Below, piece after piece: positions 1 to 6,439 of a stretch of 8,050 bases of DNA. The notes under the pieces are model-generated. The model saw only the letters and a list, made by a program, of their open reading frames with translations, ran no database searches and was not told the DNA's origin. Made by a program: the position numbers and the translations under genes. This DNA comes from Candidatus Hecatellales archaeon ex4484_218 (GTDB lineage: Archaea > Thermoproteota > Bathyarchaeia > Hecatellales > Hecatellaceae), in contig NJEB01000068.1 in assembly GCA_002254975.1 (NCBI GenBank), forward strand, positions 1 to 8,050. The letters are read 5' to 3'. Numbering within the stretch: the first letter of the stretch is position 1; each line of letters opens with the position of its first letter.

Positions 1-177
1 TGCTGTTCCTGATGCTGCAAAATCAATATAACCTTTTTTTCTCATCTCAGTTAAAAAGGTGGATAAAAGATAAGCTATATTTACATCCCAAGGATAAATC
101 TTATGAAGTCTTGCTAAATCAAACAAAATTTGCCAAGGAGGCTTTAACCAAAAAGGTTTTTCTGATTTCCCAATCAA
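1..177 (-). CDS. scpA: Segregation and condensation protein A, N-terminal part (cut by window edge)
   Basis: This is the kleisin subunit that bridges the two heads of an SMC dimer in chromosome condensation and segregation. Only the first 59 codons are inside the window. The frame reads through the left edge without a stop. The visible protein contains KPPWQILFDLARLHKIYPWD, then a segment rich in Leu and Thr, then KKGYIDFAASGTA. This is the typical ScpA N-terminal pattern (Pro-Trp-Asp, a Leu-rich helix and a Phe-Ala-x-Ser-Gly end), which in the family contacts the SMC coiled-coil neck. The chosen start is TTG at 177-175. It overlaps the smc stop as TTGA and lies 7 bases after a G-rich ribosome-binding site. 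The overlap implies co-transcription and probably translational coupling with smc. The partner gene and conserved residues make the call firm. The exact start is less certain because it is a TTG. Confidence 0.88.
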   Translation of the reverse strand, partial: MIGKSEKPFWLKPPWQILFDLARLHKIYPWDVNIAYLLSTFLTEMRKKGYIDFAASGTA

Positions 178-3100
178 TGTTGTACCCCCACCAAAGGTAA
201 TGAGTAAATGTTTGAAACTCCGTTTTTAGCGTAAATACCGAAAAGTCTGTCAGCTTTAGCAGCCATAGCTTCCTTAAACGAGATAACAATTATTTGGGAA
301 TTTTTAGCTTCTCTAGCTAAAAGTTCAGCCAATCTTTGGGTATTTACAGGGTCAAGATGGGCATCTATTTCATCAAAAATGTAGAAGGGTGAAGATTTAG
401 CTAAACTTTGTAAAGCAAAAATGTAACATACAGCAACAACAGATTTTTCACCCCCGCTTGCAGCAGTTACGGGCATTAAAGATTTACCGGGAAACTCAAC
501 AATAATATCAAGTCCACCTGAAAATGGGTCATCTGGATTTTGAAGTTGAAGCCAACCTTTCCCACCAGTTATTGCATTAAAAGTTTCAGAAAATTTTGTA
601 TTTAATTTCTCTAAAGCTTCAAAAAAAGCTTCTCTTTTTTCTCTTTCCACGGTTTCCATAAACCTTAAAATTTCTCTTTTCTCATTTTCAATCTGGTTGA
701 TTCTAACTGAGAGTTCCTTATAATTCTTTTTTTGAGGTTCATAAAGAACAATCGCATTCATGTTTACTTTTTCTGAAAGAATCTTGTATTCTTTTTCTAA
801 AGCATCTTTTAAAGGTTTTAATGTTTCATAGTTTTCTATCCAAGCTTCATCTGGATTTTCATAACCTAACATTTTAAGTTCCTTAAGATTATGGTCTAAC
901 TCAATTTGGTATCTTAAAAGTTCTTGTTTCAAATCATTAACAGCATTAATGTAGGGTTCCATCTCATTATTGATTTTTCTTATTTGTTTGTTAAGTTCCT
1001 CCACTATACTAGCATATTTTTTATGTTCTTCTCTTTTAGCCATCATTTGAGCTGTAAGTTCTTCTTTTTCTTTTTCAAGCATTTCAAGTTTTTCTGTTAC
1101 CTCTTTCAATTTTTCTGTTGCCATCTTAAAATCCTTGTTTCTTTTTCTTAAGTTTGCACCTATACCTAAAATTTCCCTTCTTGTAGTGTTTAAGGATGGA
1201 AGAAGCACATTTTCAAGGTTTGAATTATGCATTGTTAATCTTGTTTTAAGCTCATCAAATTGACGTTGAAGCTCATTTATTTCAGTTTCAAGTTTTGCTT
1301 TTTCAGCTTCTAAGTTGGTTATGGTTTCAGGTTTAAGTTTTTTTCTAAGATTTGCTGCTTCAACCCTTAAAACATGAAGTCTTTGTTCGATTTGTTTTTG
1401 TCTAGTTTCAGCCTCAAAGATCCATGTTTTTGATTTTTCATACTTATGATTTAAACTTCTAATCTTTCTGTTAACCTCAACTAAATTTTTATGGACCCTT
1501 TCAAGATTTTGTCTTAACTCAGTAAGGTCTCTTTCAAAAAATTTTATATTGTCTTCATGTGCAATTTTTTCACTTTCAAGTCTCACTAACTCATTACTTA
1601 AACGTTTTAGGTCTGATTTTCTTCCATCTAATAATTTTTCAAAAGAATTAACTGTTTCACTTATTCTTTTAATTGTTTCTTCACTGGGTAAAATTTCGGA
1701 TAGGTCTATAGGCTCCCGGTAAAACCCAACCTCTAAACGTAATCCAGGTTCAAAAACTTCTCCATCAACAGTTACAACTCTATAACCTTGTTCTGAAATT
1801 ATTAAAGCAGTTTTTTCATCAGAAGAAATCAAAGTATCTCCTAGAACAAAGTTTACTGCTGGTTGGTATCTGATTGAACATTCAACAAACATTGTTGCAG
1901 GTCCAAGAATTCCCGGAATGTTTGGGTTTTTTACTGTTTTAACGTTTTTAAGGTTTGAAAGTGGAAGAAGCTTTACTCTTCCAATTTTTGCTCTTTTTAA
2001 GGTTTCAGCACAAACCCTTACAACTTCCATATCCTCAACCACAAGTGCTTGAAGCCAACCTTCTGCCGCAGCTTCAACAGCTTTCCTATAACCTTGCTTA
2101 ATACGGATTTTTTGTTTAAGCCTCCCATAAATCCCTCTTAAAACTTTAAGATTGGATAAAGTTTCTAGGTGTTCTAATGCTTTTTCTTCTGAAAGAACAG
2201 AGTCAGCAAGGTCTTTTCTTGATGCAAACTCTGTTACACTTAAACGAGCCTTTTTAGCTATTTTTTCAGCATTTTTAATTTCAGCTTCAACTCTTTCTAT
2301 TTGACGTTTAATTTTAGCAATAGTGTCAACCGTTTCTTCCAATGCTTTTTCTTCTTTAACCTTTAAACTGTTGATTTGTCTTAATCTTTCTGAAAAATTT
2401 TGGTAAAACTTTTGAAAAGAATTCTTCCTACTGTTTAAAGAGTTTAATTGGTCTTCAAATATACTACAACTTTCTTTTTCAGCCTTAATTTTAACTTCCA
2501 GTTTGCTATATTCTTTTTCAAGTTCTTTAATTTCATCTTCCAAAACTGAAAGTTTTTGAGAATTCTCCTCTAAAGATTGTTTTATTTCATCTATTTTTCC
2601 AGCTATTTCATCTTTTATTCTTCTTTTCTCAGTGAGAATTTTTTCAATTTCAATTTTTGATTTTTCTATTTTCCTAATTTCTTTCCTGTTTTCTGTAATC
2701 TGTTTTCTTATAGACTTTAAAGTTTCAATCTTTTCTTTCCACATGTTTTCGTAGGATTTTATGCTTATTTTTGCTGATGAAATTGTGGTTTTTAGTCCAG
2801 CAATTTCAGAATTTAAGTCTCCTATCTGTTTTTGTAATAAAACAAGTCTATCTCCACCTTTATCCATAACCTTAATAGCATATTCACGCCATTCTTTTTC
2901 TTTTGTTGAACGTTGAACCTCAAGTTGTTCACGTCTAGCTTTAAACTCTTCTAGTTTTGCTTCTTTTTCTTGAATTTCTTTTTTAATCTCCTCTATTTTT
3001 TTCTGAATTTCTTTTATTCTTGATGAAAGTTCTGCTGCTTTAAGCCTGTTTAACTCGTTTTTTATGTAGTTGTATCTTAAAAGGTCATTTCTTTCTTTTT

Positions 3101-3716
3101 CAAGCTCAACTAAACGTTTTTTTACCTCTTCAAATTTTCCTAAAGCCAATTTTAGGTTTAACTCTGCTTCTCTAAGATGTTTTTGGGCTTCCTCCTTTTT
3201 CCGGTCGTATTCCCCTATTCCTATAATGTTTTCAACATTTTTTCTTCGGTCTTCAGGGCTAAAATCAGCTATTCTCATCGTTGTTCCTTGAGATACAATA
3301 TTCATACTACCTACAAGAGATGCTTGTCCAAGAATGTTTACCAGACTTTGTCTTGAATATTTCTTCCCATTAACCTTGTAGGTGCTAACTCCATCAGCCC
3401 CTAAATACCTTGAAATCGTCACAACATCCGTATCAATAGGTATCATCCTAGAAGAGTTATCCAGATGAACAGTTACACTTGCATATTTTGCTTTGGGAAT
3501 TTCATTGTTTCCATGAAAAAGTAAGGATTGAAAATTTGTTGCTCTTAAAGACCTAGCACTTAATTCTCCAAGAACAAAATGGATAGCATCCACAATGTTT
3601 GTTTTTCCACTACCATTAGGACCTACAATAACATTTAATCCCTTATCAAATGTAATTGAAGTTTTTCTTGCAAAAGTTTTAAAACCAACAATTTCAAGTT
3701 TTTTAATTGTTACCAT
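174..3716 (-). CDS. smc: Chromosome segregation protein SMC
   Basis: This is a 1180-residue ATPase that forms an antiparallel coiled-coil rod, dimerises at a hinge and organises the chromosome with ScpA/ScpB. The length is normal for prokaryotic SMC. The N-terminal head has Walker A GPNGSGKT at residues 32-39. Heptad-rich Glu/Lys/Leu coiled coil fills about 165-520 and 675-1020, on either side of a globular hinge at about 525-665. The C-terminal head has the signature SGGEK at 1087-1091, Walker B ending in FDEIDAHLDP with catalytic Glu1116, and a D-loop. The signature reads ASGGEK rather than the usual LSGGEK or MSGGEK. The hinge end reads GLRLEVG (658-664), without the usual paired glycines. 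The ATG start has GGAGAG (3731-3726) nine bases upstream. scpA follows with a four-base overlap. The identification is certain. The long plus-strand frames inside it are shadows. Confidence 0.98.
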   Translation of the reverse strand: MVTIKKLEIVGFKTFARKTSITFDKGLNVIVGPNGSGKTNIVDAIHFVLGELSARSLRATNFQSLLFHGNNEIPKAKYASVTVHLDNSSRMIPIDTDVVTISRYLGADGVSTYKVNGKKYSRQSLVNILGQASLVGSMNIVSQGTTMRIADFSPEDRRKNVENIIGIGEYDRKKEEAQKHLREAELNLKLALGKFEEVKKRLVELEKERNDLLRYNYIKNELNRLKAAELSSRIKEIQKKIEEIKKEIQEKEAKLEEFKARREQLEVQRSTKEKEWREYAIKVMDKGGDRLVLLQKQIGDLNSEIAGLKTTISSAKISIKSYENMWKEKIETLKSIRKQITENRKEIRKIEKSKIEIEKILTEKRRIKDEIAGKIDEIKQSLEENSQKLSVLEDEIKELEKEYSKLEVKIKAEKESCSIFEDQLNSLNSRKNSFQKFYQNFSERLRQINSLKVKEEKALEETVDTIAKIKRQIERVEAEIKNAEKIAKKARLSVTEFASRKDLADSVLSEEKALEHLETLSNLKVLRGIYGRLKQKIRIKQGYRKAVEAAAEGWLQALVVEDMEVVRVCAETLKRAKIGRVKLLPLSNLKNVKTVKNPNIPGILGPATMFVECSIRYQPAVNFVLGDTLISSDEKTALIISEQGYRVVTVDGEVFEPGLRLEVGFYREPIDLSEILPSEETIKRISETVNSFEKLLDGRKSDLKRLSNELVRLESEKIAHEDNIKFFERDLTELRQNLERVHKNLVEVNRKIRSLNHKYEKSKTWIFEAETRQKQIEQRLHVLRVEAANLRKKLKPETITNLEAEKAKLETEINELQRQFDELKTRLTMHNSNLENVLLPSLNTTRREILGIGANLRKRNKDFKMATEKLKEVTEKLEMLEKEKEELTAQMMAKREEHKKYASIVEELNKQIRKINNEMEPYINAVNDLKQELLRYQIELDHNLKELKMLGYENPDEAWIENYETLKPLKDALEKEYKILSEKVNMNAIVLYEPQKKNYKELSVRINQIENEKREILRFMETVEREKREAFFEALEKLNTKFSETFNAITGGKGWLQLQNPDDPFSGGLDIIVEFPGKSLMPVTAASGGEKSVVAVCYIFALQSLAKSSPFYIFDEIDAHLDPVNTQRLAELLAREAKNSQIIVISFKEAMAAKADRLFGIYAKNGVSNIYSLPLVGVQH
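185..192 (-). promoter_or_regulatory. Ribosome-binding site for the scpA TTG start
   Basis: On the minus strand the bases read GGTGGGGG, inside the last codons of smc and 7 bases before the TTG proposed as the scpA start. This G-rich run partly matches the archaeal anti-Shine-Dalgarno complement. It is the main reason for choosing this TTG, because no ATG or GTG is available in frame nearby. Confidence 0.5.
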
Positions 3717-3734
3717 TAGCTTTTTCTCTCCAAT

Positions 3735-3759
3735 TTAAAGTAAACTTTGATACTTTTAA
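3735..3759. repeat. Inverted repeat at the predicted smc transcription start
   Basis: TTAAAGTA (3735-3742) and TACTTTTAA (3751-3759) form a dyad with an 8-base spacer and one extra T in the right arm. It lies between the candidate TATA box and the smc start codon, over the expected transcription start. This is where an archaeal repressor dimer would bind. The arms are purely A/T apart from one G-C pair, so chance is a real alternative. Confidence 0.3.
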
Positions 3760-3848
3760 GTAACATAAAGCATTTTTCTAAGAAGTACATGTCCTCTTTA
3801 ACTAATTTTTTGGGTTAAAAATTAAAAATCTAAGTTACATGCTTCTTA
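3758..3848. repeat. Three copies of an AAGT-ACAT motif, with an inverted TAAGAAG-CATGT pair
   Basis: The plus strand has AAGTAACAT (3758-3766), AAGTACATG (3784-3791, one base shorter in the middle) and AAGTTACATG (3832-3841). In addition, TAAGAAGTACATGT (3779-3792) recurs inverted as ACATGCTTCTTA (3837-3848), differing by a two-base TA insertion. The first copy overlaps the proposed smc TATA box. Such clustering suggests operator sites for a regulator of smc or of the divergent gene, or a hairpin with a loop of about 44 bases. It does not resemble a known transposon end. Confidence 0.3.
3763..3770 (-). promoter_or_regulatory. Candidate TATA box and BRE for smc-scpA
   Basis: On the minus strand the bases read CTTTATGTT, preceded by the purine/A-rich GAAAAATG (3778-3771), which resembles an archaeal BRE. 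Transcription about 25 bases downstream would begin near 3740. That gives a leader of roughly 24 bases, still including the GGAGAG ribosome-binding site at 3731-3726. The spacing is right for an archaeal promoter, but TATA-like strings are frequent in DNA this AT-rich. Confidence 0.35.
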
Positions 3849-4045
3849 AAAAATAGAGCGTAAAAAATTCAAGTTTTTCTATAGTTAAGATAAAAATCTA
3901 AAAAGGTTTAGCATAAATTAACGCAAAAACTAGGCTAGAAAGCTACAAAATTTTAAAAGTTTAACAATAAAGTTTTTACTGGTTTTCTTAAAATTAAACA
4001 TTATTTTACTTTAAATTTCAATTGTTAAACCGGGGAAATATAGTC

Positions 4046-4879
4046 TTGAAAAGAGTTGAAGCCTTAAAATTTGAAATGAATAGGCTTAAATTTGATTGTT
4101 ATGTTTGCGGATTGGATTCGAACATTCGTTACCTTACATCCAACAGCAAAACTTCTTTTGAAGGTCTTACTCTTCTAGTTTTAAAAGATTCAAAACCAAT
4201 AATTTACACATCAAAACTTGAGGAAGAACGAATTAAAAAAGAAGTTAAAAATGTTGAGGTTGAAGTTTTAAAGGAAGAAGAAAAAATTGAGGATAGAATT
4301 TCTGAGAAAGTTCTTGAAAACAAGATAAAAAAAATGTTTTTTGACAGTTTGACCTTTAACCAGTTTAAAATTTTCCATAAAAAGCTTCCAGAAACAAAAA
4401 TTGAATGTAAACCTGAAATTTTGCTTAGAATTAGAAATGGAGATGCTGTTGTTTTGGATATTGGAGCAAAATATATGGGTTATAATTCTAATCTAACAAG
4501 AACAATTTTTGTTGGAAAACCATCTCCAAGCCAACTTAGAGTATACAGAATTGTTTATAAGCTTCAACTTGAAGCATTTAAAAAAATTAAATCAAACATG
4601 GAAGGCTGGGAAGCAGATAACTTAGTTAGAAAAAAAATGGAAAAGGAAAGTTTGGCTGAATATTTTATTCATGGGTTAGGACATGGGATAGGATTGGATG
4701 TTCATGAACTACCCAGACTTTCTAAAAAAAGTAAAGATAAACTTAAAAAAATGAGTGTTGTTACAGTTGAACCAGGAATTTATCTACCAGGTAAGTTTGG
4801 TGTTAGGATTGAGGATACAACCTTAGTTAGTGAGGATGGTTTAAAACCTTTAACTAGATGTGAAAAAACAATTTATTAG
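4046..4879 (+). CDS. M24-family prolidase-like protein with a catalytic-domain deletion
   Basis: It resembles archaeal Xaa-Pro dipeptidase, a cytosolic two-metal enzyme that cuts X-Pro dipeptides. An N-terminal creatinase-like domain (about 1-120) is followed by an incomplete pita-bread domain. Compared from memory with Pyrococcus prolidase (348 residues, ligands D209, D220, H284, E313, E327), the matching positions are D138, N149, H213, E242 and E256, a constant offset of 71. The second metal ligand is therefore Asn (YNSNLTRT instead of YNSDITRT). The first half of the catalytic fold, including the conserved LPHG region, is missing around residues 127-131. The reading frame is otherwise intact. 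The likely start is TTG 4046, after a weak GGGG site at 4032-4035. An in-frame TTG at 4022 would add eight residues but has no such site. It is probably catalytically impaired or repurposed. Family assignment is firm and function is uncertain. Confidence 0.85.
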   Translation: MKRVEALKFEMNRLKFDCYVCGLDSNIRYLTSNSKTSFEGLTLLVLKDSKPIIYTSKLEEERIKKEVKNVEVEVLKEEEKIEDRISEKVLENKIKKMFFDSLTFNQFKIFHKKLPETKIECKPEILLRIRNGDAVVLDIGAKYMGYNSNLTRTIFVGKPSPSQLRVYRIVYKLQLEAFKKIKSNMEGWEADNLVRKKMEKESLAEYFIHGLGHGIGLDVHELPRLSKKSKDKLKKMSVVTVEPGIYLPGKFGVRIEDTTLVSEDGLKPLTRCEKTIY

Positions 4880-4926
4880 TAAGCTATGAATAAAAAATAC
4901 AGAAAATTTCTTTGAATGGATGGTTT

Positions 4927-6369
4927 ATGGTTAAAATAAATCTTGAAAGAATTTTAGACACAACCTTAAGAGAAGGGGAACAAGCACCTGGTGTTTATTT
5001 TAAACCTGAAGAAAAATGTGTTATTTCTGAAATGCTTTACAAAATCTTGGGTGAAAAAGCTTACATAGAAATAGGTCAACCTTACAGTCCAAAGTATCGG
5101 GAAGGAGTTGAAGCTGTTGTTAAGTTTTTTGAGGAGAAAGGTTACAGGAATGCTAGACTTTTAGCTCATTGTAGAACCTTAAGGGAAGATGTTGAAATTG
5201 CATGGAATTGTGGTGTTTGGGGTGTAGTTGTTGTTTTATCTCCATCAGACCAACATTTAACCCATAAGCTTGATGGATTATCCTATCAAGAAGCATTAAA
5301 AAGAATAGTTGAAACAGTAAAATATGCAAAAAATAAGCTTGGTTTTGAGCTTGTTGAATATGCTGCTGAAGATGCAACTAGCACACCTATTGAGAGACTT
5401 ATAGAAGTTTCCAGAGTTGCATGGGAAGCTGGAGTTGATGTTGTCAGAATACCGGATACTAAAGGTCAAATGACACCTAAAAACTTCAAAAAACTTATGA
5501 AAATTTTAACTAAAAATGTTGAAGTTTCCTTTGATGTTCACTGTCATAATGATAGAGGTTTGGCTGTTGCAAATTCAATAGCAGGATTAGAGGGTGGAGC
5601 AACGGGTGTTCATGTTTCAGTTATGGGTTTAGGTGAAAGATGCGGAATAACCGACCTTGCAACTTTACTGGATAATCTTGAAACCTTGTATGGGGTTGAA
5701 ACAAAAGTTAATTTTAGAGAGATACCTAAGCTATACCAATATGTTTCTGCTGTTTCAGGTATTTCTATTCCGCCCAACCTTCCGATTTTAGGTTTGTTTG
5801 CAAGAACCCATAAAGCTGGAACTCATCAAAAATCTGTTTTAAGATGTCCTGAAACTTATGAAACAATAAACTGGGAAAAATATGGTTTAGAAAGAGAGTT
5901 TGAGTTTGGAGCTATGCAATCAAAGGAGCTTGTTGAAAAAATTCTTGAGGGCTATAATATTTCTGAGGAAACTAAACTAAAAATTGTGGATAGGATTAGA
6001 GATTTTTCTATGAGTAGAGGTCGTCCTTTACGTAAACCTGAAGTTTTCCGGATTATTCAGGAGGAAACTGGTTTTTCTCCAACAATTTTTCCTTCAATAA
6101 GAGGGGAGGAACAAATTGATGCTCTTATCTTTATTAAGGTGAAACCTTCCTGTGATGAATTAAATTTAATCAAAAATTTAAGAAAAATTTTTTCTGATTA
6201 TTCAATTCCTGTTAGGATCAGGGATATTGCTGGAAACTGGGATTTTATTTTGGATGTTAAAGGTGTTAAAAACCCCAAACTTTTAGACCAAATAACAAGG
6301 GAAATAAGGATAAAAAACAGTGATATCCTTGAAACTAGTACCTCCATAGTTTTTGACGAGTATAAGTAA
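4927..6369 (+). CDS. Homocitrate synthase-type enzyme (HCS/2-isopropylmalate synthase family) with C-terminal RAM domain
   Basis: The 480-residue protein condenses acetyl-CoA with a 2-oxoacid. The TIM-barrel motifs are all present: DTTLREGEQAPG (metal ligand D11, R15), metal-binding HCHNDRG (H205, H207), GLGERCGITDL (near 233-243) and HKAGTH (295-300). REGEQ, rather than RDGEQ, favours the lysine-type homocitrate synthase, but isopropylmalate or citramalate synthase cannot be excluded. In place of the LeuA regulatory domain, residues about 398-480 look like the Lrp/AsnC ligand-binding (RAM) fold: AGNWDFILDVKGV, then a helix, then ETSTSIVFDEYK. I infer allosteric feedback by an amino acid, probably lysine or leucine. 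ATG 4927 is preferred. The upstream in-frame TTG 4912 adds five residues unlike the family. No strong ribosome-binding site is visible (GGATGG lies only four bases away). The gene follows the M24 gene by 47 bases. Confidence 0.88.
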   Translation: MVKINLERILDTTLREGEQAPGVYFKPEEKCVISEMLYKILGEKAYIEIGQPYSPKYREGVEAVVKFFEEKGYRNARLLAHCRTLREDVEIAWNCGVWGVVVVLSPSDQHLTHKLDGLSYQEALKRIVETVKYAKNKLGFELVEYAAEDATSTPIERLIEVSRVAWEAGVDVVRIPDTKGQMTPKNFKKLMKILTKNVEVSFDVHCHNDRGLAVANSIAGLEGGATGVHVSVMGLGERCGITDLATLLDNLETLYGVETKVNFREIPKLYQYVSAVSGISIPPNLPILGLFARTHKAGTHQKSVLRCPETYETINWEKYGLEREFEFGAMQSKELVEKILEGYNISEETKLKIVDRIRDFSMSRGRPLRKPEVFRIIQEETGFSPTIFPSIRGEEQIDALIFIKVKPSCDELNLIKNLRKIFSDYSIPVRIRDIAGNWDFILDVKGVKNPKLLDQITREIRIKNSDILETSTSIVFDEYK

Positions 6370-6439
6370 AAAATTGGGATGTAACTTTTTAGGTTGCATG
6401 GAGAGAGGGTTAGAAATGTTTATTAACCCCCCAATTTTT
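6369..6439 (+). ncRNA. Candidate structured RNA: compact three-way junction
   Basis: Folded by hand, the bases form three helices with almost nothing unpaired between them. P1 is AAAAATTGGG (6369-6378) with CCCAATTTTT (6430-6439), 10 pairs. P2 is ATGTAAC (6379-6385) with GTTGCAT (6393-6399), 7 pairs including one G-U and a 7-base loop. P3 is GGGTTA (6407-6412) with TAACCC (6424-6429), 6 pairs and an 11-base loop. The only junction linker is GGAGAGA (6400-6406). It starts at the stop codon of the synthase gene and lies upstream of trkA. It matches no riboswitch or ribozyme consensus that I know: it lacks the hammerhead core and the TPP, fluoride and c-di-AMP signatures. It may be a 5' leader element of trkA or a 3' UTR/terminator structure of the synthase gene. 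Confidence 0.4.

Larger units (their letters stand above)
3717..4045. other. Divergent intergenic region, AT-rich, no gene seen
   Basis: About 330 bases separate the divergent smc and M24 genes. I found no convincing reading frame, tRNA, C/D-box or other RNA signature on either strand. Besides the smc promoter and the repeats listed separately, TATA-like runs for the rightward gene occur at about 3988-3997 (TTAAAATTAA) and 4009-4016 (CTTTAAAT). The first would leave a short leader containing the weak GGGG site at 4032-4035. A 10-base direct repeat, TAAAAATCTA, is present at 3823-3832 and 3891-3900. Composition is close to that of a promoter spacer. Confidence 0.6.

Noticed and set aside
12..200. 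Plus-strand 62-residue frame at the left edge
   Set aside because: It is antisense to scpA, whose conserved protein sequence on the minus strand is unmistakable.
924..1151. Plus-strand Phe-rich frame inside smc
   Set aside because: It is a shadow of Lys/Glu-rich coiled-coil codons read backwards. The frame at 3070-3291 is the same kind of artefact.
5153..5377. Minus-strand frame inside the synthase gene
   Set aside because: It is antisense to conserved barrel motifs and rich in Gln/His/Leu, as expected for a reversed coding sequence.
6369..6439. Known riboswitch or hammerhead ribozyme
   Set aside because: The junction lacks the conserved CUGAUGA/GAAA core of hammerheads and the sequence signatures of TPP, purine, fluoride and c-di-AMP riboswitches. 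It is kept only as an unclassified structure.
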